Assembly (NCBI GenBank): GCA_030430565.1
Contig: JAUIKS010000009.1
Span: forward strand, 186,001 to 250,000
Direction: 5' to 3'
DNA length: 64,000 nucleotides
From: Polyangia bacterium
Lineage (GTDB): Bacteria > Myxococcota_A > Polyangia > Nannocystales > Nannocystaceae
Every line of letters begins with the position of its first letter. The stretch's first letter is position 1. Made by a program: the position numbers and the translations under genes. Shown piece after piece: positions 1 through 13,336 of the stretch. The notes under the pieces are model-generated. The model worked only from the letters and a program-made list of their open reading frames with translations, was not told where the DNA came from and made no database searches.

Positions 1-123
1 TGGGCCGACTCGCAGGGCACGCGGCTCAGCCCGAAGGGGCGGCTGATGGTCGAGGAGGCGCGGGCGCTGCTCACCGTCTACGCGCAGCTGATCGCGCGCG
101 TTCGCGACGACGCCCCAGGCTGA
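1..123 (+). CDS. C-terminal end of an unidentified protein (partial)
   Basis: The first 40 codons of the window are open in frame 1 and end with TGA at 121-123, so this is the tail of a gene that begins outside the window. The visible piece (start WADSQGTRLSPKGRLMVEEA) has a helical, charged character and no motif I recognise. It converges on the minus-strand gene ending at 157, with 33 bases between them. Function cannot be assigned. Confidence 0.5.
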   Translation, partial: WADSQGTRLSPKGRLMVEEARALLTVYAQLIARVRDDAPG

Positions 124-156
124 GGCGCGGACGACAAGGTCTTTGAGACACGTCGA

Positions 157-1524
157 TCAGGACGCGCCGTTGTCGAAGATCCCCGGCAGCGGCTCGTCCT
201 CGGCGAGCTTTTTTGCCTCGGTCGCGGCCTCGGTCGCGGCCTCGGTCGCGGCCTCGGTCGTCGTCGGCGAGGGATCACCCGACGCCTGCGCCGCGACTGC
301 GGGGGGCGTGCGCGGGCGGGGCTTCGGCAGCGGCGCGAGCGGGTCGCCGCGACCCTGCCAGCGCGCGATGGTCTCGAGGATCCGCGGGTCGTCGCTCTCG
401 GCGAGCGCGCCCTGGGGCTGGGGCACGCCGTCGATCGCCGGCGAGTCCGCGAGCAGCCGCCCGACGAGGGTCTCGGTGACGCGATCGCTGGGATCGTGCG
501 CCGCGAGCTCGACGATCGCCGGGGGGGCGCCGAGCTGCTCGTGCTCCGAGCCCGGCGCGGCGTCCATCAGCGCGAGCGCGACCGCGGCGCGGACGGCCGG
601 GTAGGGGTGGGCGAGCCCCGGCTCGACGCTCGCCAGCTGCCCGCGCCGGATCAGCATGGCGTGGGCGGTCGCGCGGGTCAGCGGGTGAACTCGGTTCGAG
701 CTGGCGTCGCTGGGCGTGAGCGCGAGGCGCTCGAGCAGCGCGTCGAGGCTCCCGGGCGGGCCCGCGACGGCGCGCGCGCGGGCGGCGAGCACGTAGTCGG
801 CGACGGGGCGCAGCAGCACCTCCTCGCCGTGCTCGACGACCAGGCTGCGCTCGGCGAGGGCGTCCTCGATGAAGTCGAGCTCGAGCGAGGCCAGGGCGCA
901 GCCGCCGGCGCGCGTGGTCGCGAGCCAGAGCCACACGTGGGCCCGCAGGGTCGGCGCGTTCGCCCGCAGCAGCAGCGTGAGCTGCTCGGGGGTGAGGCGC
1001 TTGAGCTGGCGGTCGAGCGCGCGCAGCAGATCGGGGTTGAGGAGGTCGACGACGCGGGCGCGGGCGACCTCGGCGATCGGCGCCTCGTCCTCGAGCCTGG
1101 CCTGCGCCAGCGAGTCCGCGTGGGCGAGCCACGGCAGCGCCGCGTGGCGATCGTGGGCGGGGCCGAGGACCGCGCCCGCGGGCGCTCGCTCCTGCAGCCG
1201 CGCCGTGTAGGCCCAGTAGAACTCCCGCAGGTCGTCCCGTGAGCGGTTGTGCACGCGCAGCGCGGTCTCGTTGCCGAGCGCGATCGCGCGGGTGCAGCGC
1301 GGCGGTCGCTGGGAGGCTTCGTGGGCGGCGTGCTCCGCAGCGCCGGCGCCGGTCGGCATCAGCAGCGCCGCGAACAGCGCGAGCGAGGGCGCGAGCGCCG
1401 GCGCGCTGTAGGACGCCGAGATACGGCGTCGGACGGACGTTTTTGCGGTTTCGTCGGGCACAGAGAGAAAGATCTCGTCGGGGGCGGCAGGAGGGTAACT
1501 CAAGAGCGAGGCGCGCCGTTGCAT
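157..1524 (-). CDS. Secreted alpha-helical (HEAT-like) protein of unknown function
   Basis: The reading frame stays open upstream to 1695, but the stretch before 1524 looks like upstream DNA. From the ATG at 1524 the protein has about 455 residues; a GTG at 1461 would give a more compact signal peptide (arginines, then an alanine/leucine-rich core ending near GAGAAEH). The mature part is rich in short Ala/Leu/Arg helices, with segments such as HPYPAVRAAVALALMDAAPG that look like HEAT-type repeats. That is a resemblance only. The C-terminus is a Pro/Thr/Glu-rich linker with a TEAA repeat encoded by a 12-bp tandem repeat. It is probably exported and acts in the periplasm or at the surface. It is divergent from the kinase gene at 1749. 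Confidence 0.6.
   Translation of the reverse strand: MQRRASLLSYPPAAPDEIFLSVPDETAKTSVRRRISASYSAPALAPSLALFAALLMPTGAGAAEHAAHEASQRPPRCTRAIALGNETALRVHNRSRDDLREFYWAYTARLQERAPAGAVLGPAHDRHAALPWLAHADSLAQARLEDEAPIAEVARARVVDLLNPDLLRALDRQLKRLTPEQLTLLLRANAPTLRAHVWLWLATTRAGGCALASLELDFIEDALAERSLVVEHGEEVLLRPVADYVLAARARAVAGPPGSLDALLERLALTPSDASSNRVHPLTRATAHAMLIRRGQLASVEPGLAHPYPAVRAAVALALMDAAPGSEHEQLGAPPAIVELAAHDPSDRVTETLVGRLLADSPAIDGVPQPQGALAESDDPRILETIARWQGRGDPLAPLPKPRPRTPPAVAAQASGDPSPTTTEAATEAATEAATEAKKLAEDEPLPGIFDNGAS
215..260. repeat. 12-bp tandem repeat inside a coding region
   Basis: The unit GCCTCGGTCGCG is repeated three times with a fourth partial copy. On the minus strand it encodes four consecutive TEAA blocks near the C-terminus of the preceding gene. 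The unit length is a multiple of three, so copy changes would alter linker length without a frameshift. Confidence 0.85.
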
Positions 1525-1748
1525 GAACAACGAGGACGCTACGCCATCGTCTATGACGGCCCAAGAAAGCGTCTCGTGACGGCCGGCGTCGTCTCTCGTC
1601 TCCGGCCTACGAACTCGTATCGCGTTTTGTTTCCGAAATTCTTTCCGCTGTAGCGGCTCGGCGATCGCGCTGACACTCGTGGATCCGCGTGGCACGATCG
1701 CGCGGCGATGCGGTGGGATTTCAATTTGTTCTAGAGGACGCCCTATCC

Positions 1749-4103
<2,355 letters not shown>

Positions 4104-5386
4104 GCAGGAGCAGGAGCAGGAGGCCGGCGTCGCGCGGGCTCGTGGCCGCGCACCCGCAGCCGGCCTCGCCCTCGCCGTCGGTGCCCGTGTCGGTCTCGGT
4201 GTCGACGGCGCCTTCGCAGACCTGCGGGAGGTCGCGCTCGGGCGGCAGCGCCTCCTCCGCGCCGCTGTAGAGGGCGCACTGCGTCGGGTCCTGGTTGCCG
4301 ATGTTCGACGGGTCGATCATCGAGTGCTGATACGGGGCGCACTCCTCCGAGTCCCACAGGACCGCGGGCGACGCCCCTTGGATGATCTCGCAGGTGTAGG
4401 GCGCGTCGGCGCAGGCGGCGTCGAGCTCCGCGCTGCGGTCGACCTCAATAGACCCAAGGTACATGTCGCTAACATCGCCGTTCGAGCGCACCCACGGGCC
4501 GCTCACGCGCTCGCCCGTGGCCAGCGAGTGCAGCGTGAGGCGGACATCGAGCGCCTCCGATCGCGTCATCGTCAGCGCGCGCGCGCCGGAGGAGGCGTCG
4601 AGCTCGAGCAGCAGCGAGTGGATCGACAGCACGCCCTCGGGGCGCTCGTACTCCAGCAGCGCGACCGTGTTCGCGGCGTCCTCGTCGCCCAGCGCGGGCG
4701 TCCACGAGAACCGCGCGGTCGCCTGCCCGAAGCCGCGGACGACGGCGCAGGAGCCCGCGTCGTAGTGAATCGTCGGTGGCTCGTCTTCGCAGCCGCCGAT
4801 GTTGTCGTTTTCGTGGTACGGAAACGCGCCGTCGCAGCAGGCGAGGTCGTCGAGGCCGGTGTTGAGCTCCGCGAAGCTGTAGACCGTCGAGAAGCAGGCC
4901 TCTGGGAGCGCGAGCGGAGCCAGCGGCTCCTCCGCGACGCGGACCGAGGCGGTCTCGAAGACTTTTTGCTCGACTGGCCCCCCGCACAGCCCAGCAGGAT
5001 CCGGATCCGAGTACTCAAACCGAGGGTGCAGGACCGCGCCTGGATCGAGCTGGCAGGCGGGGCGCCAGACCAGCCGGTTGTACGCGCGCTCGAGCTTACC
5101 CTCGAGCGGCGCGCCGTCGCCGTCTCGGACCTCGAGCGCGAGCTTCTCCTCGATGTCCCCGAGCCCGCCGAGCGGGCCCCACGTGGACTCGTAGTTGAAC
5201 ACCAGGACGCCATCGGGCGCGACGCTCGCGTGCGCGACGGTGATGCCCTTGAGCTCCGAGCAGCCCGAGCAGGCCGCCGCGGTCCGGGGGGCGCCGTAGA
5301 GGACGACCGCGCCCAGCAGCGCGCCGACCGTCAAGGCAGATATATGTTTAAGCATGGACTGACCGTACCACGGCGGCGACGCGGAC

Positions 5387-5430
5387 GCGCAGCGCAGCGC
5401 AGCGCAGCGCAGCGCAGCGCAGCGCAGCGC
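5387..5430. repeat. Pentanucleotide tandem repeat (AGCGC)n in a promoter region
   Basis: Eight perfect AGCGC units (5391-5430) are preceded by a partial unit. The array begins about 32 bp upstream of the ATG of the MYXO-CTERM gene at 5355, in its 5' leader or promoter. A 5-bp unit can slip and would change promoter spacing or leader length. Confidence 0.9.
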
Positions 5431-5639
5431 TCCCCGGCGACGTCGGCGCGGGGCGTCGACCGGTCGGTCGCGGCGCGGTGAGCCGGTCGCGCCGACGGCT
5501 TCCGACCGCACGGCCCGCGCTCGCTGTCGCGCGGACGTCATTAAAATGACCGAAAGGTCATGTCATTCGCGTGCTGGCGCGCGCGATCCGAGGCCGCCGC
5601 AGGGGGCCCGCGCACCCGGCTGTCGCCCGGGGGCGACCA

Positions 5640-5669
5640 TTGTGCTCGGGCTCCCGCGCGGGCTAGGAT
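5640..5669 (+). promoter_or_regulatory. Candidate housekeeping-type promoter for the DUF1592 gene
   Basis: TTGTGC at 5640-5645 and TAGGAT at 5664-5669 are separated by 18 bp, a good fit to a sigma-70-like -35/-10 pair. The predicted start of transcription is near 5676, about 20 bases before the ATG at 5697. Predicted from sequence only. Confidence 0.45.
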
Positions 5670-5696
5670 TGCGCTGGGAGGCGATAGAGAATACGA

Positions 5697-7447
<1,751 letters not shown>

Positions 7448-7448
<1 letters not shown>

Positions 7449-8926
7449 TGAGCATCTTCTCCTGGAAATCGAAGCCCACCGCCGCCGCCGCCTCGCGGAA
7501 GCGACGCGGCCCCAGCCGCCGCGTCATCCTCAAGGGCATCGGCGGCTTCACGCTCGCGCTGCCGATCCTCGAGAGCATCCGGCCGCGCGAGGTCGAGGCC
7601 GCCGGGGAGGAGAGCGCGCCGCCGTTCGCGATCTTCTTCCGGCAGGCCAACGGCGTCGCGGCCGAGCAGAACACCAACGAGATCGGCATGGAGCCCGAGC
7701 GCTTCTGGCCGACGCAGACCGGCGCGCTGACCCCCGAGACCGTCAACGGCCGGGCGCTCAGCGAGCTGACCGACTACCTCGATCGGCTGCTGGTGGTGCG
7801 GAACATCAGCATGTTCAACTTCGACTACGCCGACGGCCACGCCCGCGGCGCGCTGCAGTGCCTGACCGCGCGCGGCCCCGTGGTCCCGGGCGTCGGCGGC
7901 GACTCGGAGGCCAACGGCGAGTCGATCGATCACCGCATCGGCGCCGAGCTCAACCCCGATGGACGTGACTCATTGTTCATGTACGCCGGGGCGCCCGGCG
8001 GCTGGCTCGGCGGCCCGTGCATCTCCTACCGCGGGCCCGGTCAGCGGCGCGCCGCGCTGCACAACCCGATCAACGCCTACCAGACGATGATGGGCGTCGA
8101 CTCCGAGCAGTTCGAGCTGGTGATCGCGCGCCAGAACTCGATCAACGACCTCGTGCGCGACCAGATGCAGGGCCTGATGAGCAGCCCGAAGCTCAGCGCC
8201 GCCGACAAGCAGCGCCTCGAGCTGCACTTCGACAGCATCCGCGACCTCGAGGACAACCTGATGTGCAACCTCGACGCCGACGCCTACGCGTCGTTCGAGG
8301 GCAAGGCGCCCGGCTACGCGAGCGACCTCGGCGACGAGGTGCTGCTCGCCGCGCGCGCGCACATGGACATCGCCGTGCTCGCGGTCGCCTGCGGCTACAC
8401 GCGCTCGGCCGCGATCCAGATCGGCAGCGGCAACGACGGCAGCACGCGCTACACCAACCTCGACGACAACGCGCCGATGGAGAACTTCCACTACCTCTCG
8501 CATCGCCGGATGTCGCACGACGCGATGGGCGCGGTGATCCCCAACTCGGATCTGCTGCACCACTACGTCGACATCCACTTCATGCGCGCGTTCAAGTACC
8601 TGCTCGACAAGCTCGAGGCGATCGAGCTGATCAACGGCGACCGCCTGATCGACTGCGGCGTCGCGGTGTTCCTCAACGACCTCGGCAACGGCCCGGCGCA
8701 CTCGGCCCGCAACGTGCCCTTCGTGCTCGCCGGCAGCGCGGGCGGCTTCCTCAAGCAGGGGCAGTGCGTCGAGGTCAACAACGGCGAGTACCTCGAGGGC
8801 AACCACGCGCAGATGCTCAACACGATCGCCAGCGCGGCCGGCGTGCGCAAAGACGGCGACCAGTACCTCGACGACTTCGGCGACCCGATGATGCCGAAGG
8901 GCGTGCTCAGCGAGCTGCTGGCCTAG
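7448..8926 (+). CDS. DUF1552 protein with Tat-type signal
   Basis: A 492-residue DUF1552 protein, the usual partner of DUF1592 proteins. The N-terminus holds SRRVILKGIGGFTLALP, a close match to the twin-arginine signal consensus (SRRxFLK), so the protein is predicted to fold in the cytoplasm before export. Family-like segments include FFRQANGVA, HARGALQCLTAR, SIDHRIGAEL and the HYLSHRRMSHD region. The stop of the upstream gene and this start share the sequence TAATG. The pair probably acts together in the cell envelope; the biochemical role is unknown. Confidence 0.9.
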
Positions 8927-8941
8927 GGGTCAGCCCGGCTG

Positions 8942-9769
8942 ATGCTGAGCCCACGACCCGCGCGTGAGGAGCCGGCGAGCGGCGGCGTGGACCAACCCGC
9001 GCCCCGCAACCCGTTCTCCCGCGCGACGCGGCCGTGCGTCGGCGCGGCGCTGGTCGGCCTCGCGCTGCTGGGGCTGGGGCTCGGCCTGCCCGACGAGAGC
9101 GGCGCGCTGCTGGTGCTCGGCGGGTACGTGACGGTCATCGCCGGCGGCGCCGCGATCGCCTGCGTCCAGCTCGCGCGCGCGCTCGAGCGCGCGCTCCACG
9201 GTTTTCAGCTCGGGCTCTGCTTGGCGCGCTGGCGGCTCGAGCCGACGGTCTGGAACGCCTACGCGGCGGCCCGGCGGGATCGGGAGACGCTCCGCCTGGT
9301 CCTCGTCACCGGCGGGCTGTGGGTCCTCCCGGCGCTCATGGGGCTGTTCTACATCGCCGAGGATCGCGTCGCGGGCCTCGTCGCGCTCGGCGTCGTGACC
9401 GTCTCGGCCGCGGGGACTCACCTCGTCGGCCGCAGCCTGCTCGCGCCGCGTTGGCGCGCGGCCGATCAGCCGGTGCCGGTCTCGATCAGCGCGCAGGCGG
9501 CGGTGTTTAACGACGGGACCGTCGTGGCCTGGGCCTTGTTCGGCTTCCGGCTCCACGGCGTCGTCGTAGATGTCCCTTCAGCCATCATTCGCCTCGAGGG
9601 GACAGAGCGCGGCAGGACCGACGCGACGCGGATCGAGGCCGCGGTGACGCTGCCGTTCCCGGCGGCGGCGGCGGAGGAGGCGGCGCGCGTCGGCGAGCGG
9701 ATCGCGGGGGCGCACGCGGTGCCCTGCACGGTCGAGGGCGGCGCGCGCGACGACGCGCGCGGCGGGTGA
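8942..9769 (+). CDS. Membrane protein, first of three tandem paralogs
   Basis: A 275-residue protein with about four hydrophobic segments in two pairs (about 33-75 and 118-160) and a soluble C-terminal domain. It shares with the next two genes the layout of two helices, a short cytoplasmic block with W-x-L-x-P-x-x-WNxYA, two more helices, and a C-terminal region ending in LPFPxxxxxxAxRVxxxI. It begins 15 bases after the DUF1552 stop, so it may be read on the same transcript. It is the most diverged of the three. No characterised family was recognised. Confidence 0.8.
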   Translation: MLSPRPAREEPASGGVDQPAPRNPFSRATRPCVGAALVGLALLGLGLGLPDESGALLVLGGYVTVIAGGAAIACVQLARALERALHGFQLGLCLARWRLEPTVWNAYAAARRDRETLRLVLVTGGLWVLPALMGLFYIAEDRVAGLVALGVVTVSAAGTHLVGRSLLAPRWRAADQPVPVSISAQAAVFNDGTVVAWALFGFRLHGVVVDVPSAIIRLEGTERGRTDATRIEAAVTLPFPAAAAEEAARVGERIAGAHAVPCTVEGGARDDARGG

Positions 9770-9806
9770 CCTTCGGCGGTAGTATCGAGGCCTCGACGGA
9801 GCGGCC

Positions 9807-10568
9807 GTGACGGCGAGCGAGCAACCCTTCCGCAACCCCTACCGACGCTACGCGAGGATCTCGTTCGCGCTGCTCGTGGGCGGCGTCGCGCTGTTCGCCG
9901 CGGGCTTCTCGCTGCCGCGCGACTGGCAGGTGGGCGCGCTGCTGGTCGGCGTGCTCGGCGGGTCGATGGGGCTGATCTTCTGGATCGCGATGGCGATCAC
10001 GGCGCGCAGCGTCGAGGCCCAGCTGGTCGCGTTCCGCGACGGCGAGCACCTCGCGCGCTGGACGTTGCCGCCGGACCCTTGGAACGTGTTCGCCCGCGAG
10101 ATGCGGGCCAAGGGGCTGATGATCGGGAACATCATCGGCGGCATGATCGCCGGCGTGGTCCTGCTGGTCGGCGCGCTGATCTGGTCGGACGGCGACGCCT
10201 TCGGGACCTCGGTCATGCTCGCGGGCCCGCCGCTCGGGCTGCTCGGCGCGCTGATCTTTCGAACCGTGATGGGCGGGCAGTGGCGCGTCCGCAGGGCGCC
10301 CGTGCAGCTCGTCTACGGCGAACAGGGCGCGATGCTCGACGGCGTGCTCATCACCTGGCAGAGCTTCGGCCTCGCGCTGCTCGGCGCCTCCGTCGACGCC
10401 GAGGGGGCGCGCATCGTCATCCACGGCAAGACGACCGGCGGCGAGGTCGACAGCGAGTTCACGCACCGGCTGCCGTTCCCGTCGACCGAGACCGCGCTGG
10501 CCGAGCGAGTCGCCCGCCAGATCGAGGCCGCGTGTCACGGGCGGCCGCTCGAGGAGGAGTCTTCATGA
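9807..10568 (+). CDS. Membrane protein, second of three tandem paralogs
   Basis: A 253-residue protein with the same architecture as its two neighbours: RRYARISFALLVGGVALFAAG and a second helix, the block RWTLPPDPWNVFAREMRAKG, two further helices, then a C-terminal domain with VQLVYGEQGAMLDGVLITWQ. GTG 9807 is the start; a TAGTAT hexamer at 9780-9785 could be its -10 element. The stop overlaps the next start by four bases (ATGA), which implies translational coupling. Function unknown; membrane location is predicted from the helices. Confidence 0.85.
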   Translation: MTASEQPFRNPYRRYARISFALLVGGVALFAAGFSLPRDWQVGALLVGVLGGSMGLIFWIAMAITARSVEAQLVAFRDGEHLARWTLPPDPWNVFAREMRAKGLMIGNIIGGMIAGVVLLVGALIWSDGDAFGTSVMLAGPPLGLLGALIFRTVMGGQWRVRRAPVQLVYGEQGAMLDGVLITWQSFGLALLGASVDAEGARIVIHGKTTGGEVDSEFTHRLPFPSTETALAERVARQIEAACHGRPLEEESS

Positions 10569-11317
10569 TGACGATCGCCGAGGAGGTTGAGCGCCGCGAC
10601 CCGTACCGGCTGCCGGCGCGGGTCTCGATCGCGGTGTTGCTCGTCGCGCTCGCGCTGCTCGGGCTGGGGATCGCGACCGGCGGGAGCCTCCAAGTCTGGC
10701 TCTTGGTGCTGGGCGGCGGGGGGACGCTGATCGCCGCGCTCAGCGTGTTCTTGGTCCGCTACATGGCCCGCAGCGCGGAGCAGCAGCGCGCGGCCTTCGC
10801 GGCCGGCGACGCGCTGGTCCGCTGGAAGCTGGCGCCGGGGCCATGGAATCACTACGCCCGGGCGATGCGCGCGAACGGTCAGCTCGGCGGCGTGTTGATC
10901 GGCGGGATCCTCGGTCTGCCCGGCGTCGGCAACGGCCTGATCATCTGGTCGGAGGGGGGCGCGCGCGGGCTGCAGATCGTGATGGCGAGCGTCGTGCTCG
11001 CGCTCTGCTTCGGGCTGCTGTTTCGCTGGATGTTCAGCTGCATGTGGAGGACGTCGACGCGCCCGGTCGAGCTGATCTACACGCCGCGCGCGGCCCTGCT
11101 CGGCGAGGCGGTGATCACCTGGCAGACCAACGAGATGGCGCTGACGGGCGCGGAGCTCGACGTCGACGCGGCCCGCGTCGTCATCGAGGGGCGGATCACG
11201 AAGGGGCGTATGCAGACGCCCTTCGTGCACCGGCTGCCGTACCCCTCCACCGAGGCCGCCGCGGCCGCGCGAGTCGTCGCCCAGATCAAGGCTGGCTGCG
11301 GGCTCTCGGGCAGCTGA
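10565..11317 (+). CDS. Membrane protein, third of three tandem paralogs
   Basis: A 250-residue paralog of the preceding gene, starting at ATG 10565 inside an ATGA overlap (a second ATG follows at once). It has the same four-helix layout, the block RWKLAPGPWNHYARAMRANG, and the C-terminal stretch VELIYTPRAALLGEAVITWQ followed by VHRLPYPSTE. The long open frame upstream of 10565 runs antiparallel to nothing but is out of frame within the second paralog and is a shadow. The close coupling suggests the second and third paralogs work as a hetero-oligomer; this is inference. Confidence 0.85.
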   Translation: MMTIAEEVERRDPYRLPARVSIAVLLVALALLGLGIATGGSLQVWLLVLGGGGTLIAALSVFLVRYMARSAEQQRAAFAAGDALVRWKLAPGPWNHYARAMRANGQLGGVLIGGILGLPGVGNGLIIWSEGGARGLQIVMASVVLALCFGLLFRWMFSCMWRTSTRPVELIYTPRAALLGEAVITWQTNEMALTGAELDVDAARVVIEGRITKGRMQTPFVHRLPYPSTEAAAAARVVAQIKAGCGLSGS

Positions 11318-11391
11318 CGCGCGGGGCGGTATTGGCCGGTGTACGCGCGCGGCAAAGCCGGTTATGGTCGCGCCCACACGGTAGACCGACT

Positions 11392-11868
11392 ATGGCAGAC
11401 GAAACCGAGAAGCTGTCCATCAGCGCGCAGATCAAAGCCCGCCTCAAGCAGGCCCGCCGGGCCCGCGATGAGGATAGCAAGCGCGTCATCGGCATGCTCC
11501 GGACCAAGGTGCTCAACGAGCTCAAGTCCGGGCAGGGCAAAGAGGAGAACGACGAGCTGTGGCTCGCGGTGCTGCAGAGCTACGCCAAGCAGCTGCGCAA
11601 GTCGATCGTCGAGTACGAGAAAGCCGGGGAGCGCGGCGCCGCGCTGCTCGCCGAGGCCCAGTTCGAGCTGGCGTTCTGCGAGGAGTTCTTGCCCAAGCGG
11701 CTCGACGAGGCCGCGACCGAGGCGCTCGTGCGGGACATCGCCCACAATAACGGGCTCAGCGGCCCGAAGGCGATGGGTCGCCTGATGGGCGCGGTCATGA
11801 AGAAGCACCGCAACGAGGTCGACCCGGCGCTGGTCCGCAAGGCCGCCCAAAAAGTCCTGGCTGAGTAG
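11392..11868 (+). CDS. YqeY-like (GatB/YqeY tail domain) protein
   Basis: A 158-residue protein of the YqeY family: an N-terminal helical bundle (RLKQARRARDEDSKRVIGMLRTKVLNELKS), the middle block SYAKQLRKSIVEYEKAGE with the EFLPKRLDEA motif, and the C-terminal GPKAMGRLMGAVMKKHRNEVDPALV that matches the tRNA-binding tail domain of GatB and YqeY. Size is normal for the family (about 150 residues). The role is unproven in general; it is linked to tRNA-dependent amidation by similarity only. It stands alone between a plus-strand run and the convergent crotonase gene. Confidence 0.9.
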   Translation: MADETEKLSISAQIKARLKQARRARDEDSKRVIGMLRTKVLNELKSGQGKEENDELWLAVLQSYAKQLRKSIVEYEKAGERGAALLAEAQFELAFCEEFLPKRLDEAATEALVRDIAHNNGLSGPKAMGRLMGAVMKKHRNEVDPALVRKAAQKVLAE

Positions 11869-11880
11869 GCCAGGTCGTCG

Positions 11881-12651
11881 TCAATCTTCCGAGCGCCCGC
11901 GCGCGGTGTAGGCCGCGCGCCGGCGTTTCTCGTGCACCTCGAGCCGCGCCGCGTCGGGCGCTCCGTCGCGCTCGAGGCTGCGCAGCATCTCGCGATGCCC
12001 GCGCGTGCTCCGGGTCGAGAACCCGCGGAGACGCTCGGCGAGCTCGCGCGCGACCGCGTCGAGCTGCTCCTGGTCGCGCACCAGCCGGGCGAGGCCGCCG
12101 ACCGCCAGCACCTCCTCGGCGCTGAGCCGGTCGGCGAGCAGCATCAGGCGACGCGTGAGCCCGGGGCCGAACACGGCGCGAAAGCGCTGCAGCCCGCGCG
12201 CGTGGTAGACGACCCCGAGGCGCGCGGCCGGGACCTGGAACCACACGCCCTCGCGCGCGACGCGGAGGTCGCAGGCGCAGGCCAGCTCGACGCCCGCACC
12301 GATGACGTAGCCGTTGAGGACCGCGACGAAGCAGGCGTCGGCCGCCTCGATCGCGTCGCAGGCGGCGATCAACGGCCTGTCTGGAAGGCCATCTCGCGCG
12401 GCCGCCTCGGAGAGCGCCTCGGGCAGCGCCGAGAGGTCAAAGCCGGCCGAGAACGCGCGCGTCCCGGCGCCGGTGAGCAGCACAACCTCGCCGCGCAGCG
12501 CCCCCGCGCGCGCGCGGATCCACGCGAGCGCGTCGGGGTGGACCGCGTTGCGCTTGGACGGGTTGTCCAGGACCCAGCGGAGCACGCCCGGCGCGAGCGT
12601 CTGCTCGCGGATCCACGGCGCCGCCGGTGCAGCGTTCTCGTCGCTCGTCAT
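11881..12651 (-). CDS. Enoyl-CoA hydratase/isomerase (crotonase) family protein
   Basis: A 256-residue crotonase-fold protein. The two oxyanion-hole segments are visible: AFSAGFDLSALP (about 67-78) and NGYVIGAGVELACACDLRVA (about 114-133), which includes the first conserved acidic residue. In the second active-site segment, PAARLGVVYHARG, the glutamate used by classical enoyl-CoA hydratases is replaced by Ala. A plain hydratase is therefore doubtful and another acyl-CoA reaction is more likely; the substrate cannot be told. It is convergent with the YqeY gene (12-base gap) and lies 26 bases after the start of the neighbouring lipoprotein gene on the same strand. Confidence 0.85.
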   Translation of the reverse strand: MTSDENAAPAAPWIREQTLAPGVLRWVLDNPSKRNAVHPDALAWIRARAGALRGEVVLLTGAGTRAFSAGFDLSALPEALSEAAARDGLPDRPLIAACDAIEAADACFVAVLNGYVIGAGVELACACDLRVAREGVWFQVPAARLGVVYHARGLQRFRAVFGPGLTRRLMLLADRLSAEEVLAVGGLARLVRDQEQLDAVARELAERLRGFSTRSTRGHREMLRSLERDGAPDAARLEVHEKRRRAAYTARGRSED

Positions 12652-12677
12652 CCCCTGCCGCGTCGCGTGGCGCCTGC

Positions 12678-13214
12678 CTAGCGGGTCAGGCCCTCGGGCT
12701 TCTTCTCAGCGGTGTCGGTCTTGGTCGCGCCGCCGTCGCTCGAGGCGTTGGGCGCCTTGAACTGCAGCTGCCCGCCCGAGACCGGCGGGTGCCCAGCGAT
12801 CGTCGGCGTGACCTCGCCGGCCTCGACGGCCTTGCGGATCCGCTCGAGCTCGCGCGCCTGCGGCGAGTCGGGGTTCTGCATGATCTTCTTGCGCAGCGCG
12901 AACGCCCGCTTGCGCCGGTCTTCCTTCGAGAGCTCCTTCGGATCCGTGTCGATCAGCCGCTGCTCTTCCTCCGTCAGCGGACCCGCTGCCGGCGGCAGGC
13001 TGGCCTCGTGCTCCGCCTTCTTCATGTCGAGCTCGGACGGCGGGACCGCGCGCGTGGTCTTGCTGTCGCTCTCCTTGCTGTCGCCTTGCTTCGCCGGCGC
13101 CTTGGCCTCGGCCTGCTTGGCCTCGGGCGTTGGTTTGGTCGCTTGCGGGGGCGAGCAGGCGCTGGTGAGGGCGCCCGCGAGCAGCAGGGCGCAGACACGT
13201 GTCGCGTGGATCAT
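12678..13214 (-). CDS. Small lipoprotein of unknown function
   Basis: A 178-residue protein with a short signal peptide ending in the lipobox LTSAC (Cys 20), then a Lys/Ala/Pro-rich linker and a charged helical region (about 75-140) containing LTEEEQRLIDTDPKEL and RRKRAFALRKKIM. No catalytic motif is visible. It is probably anchored to the inner leaflet of the outer membrane or the inner membrane. It may be cotranscribed with the crotonase gene downstream. Confidence 0.7.
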   Translation of the reverse strand: MIHATRVCALLLAGALTSACSPPQATKPTPEAKQAEAKAPAKQGDSKESDSKTTRAVPPSELDMKKAEHEASLPPAAGPLTEEEQRLIDTDPKELSKEDRRKRAFALRKKIMQNPDSPQARELERIRKAVEAGEVTPTIAGHPPVSGGQLQFKAPNASSDGGATKTDTAEKKPEGLTR

Positions 13215-13277
13215 GGCGCCAGGATACCCGAAACTCGCGCCTCGTTCGCAGGCTTTGGCGGGGCCTCTAAGCAGCGC

Positions 13278-13303
13278 CGCCCGCTCGCTGGAGCGAGCGG
13301 GCG
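13278..13303 (-). terminator. Strong GC hairpin after the ABC permease gene
   Basis: GCCCGCTCGCT (13279-13289) pairs perfectly with AGCGAGCGGGC (13292-13302), extended by one C-G pair. It lies 34 bases beyond the stop of the minus-strand ABC permease gene at 13337. There is no clear T run, so it is a likely but not classical terminator. A 13-bp direct repeat CGTTCGCAGGCTT flanks it (13243-13255 and 13320-13332). Confidence 0.55.
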
Positions 13304-13336
13304 GGCCGCGATGAAGCTGCGTTCGCAGGCTTGGTC

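Noticed and set aside
5387..5430. CRISPR-like array
   Set aside because: Units are 5 bp with no spacers; it is a simple tandem repeat. No CRISPR array was seen in the window.
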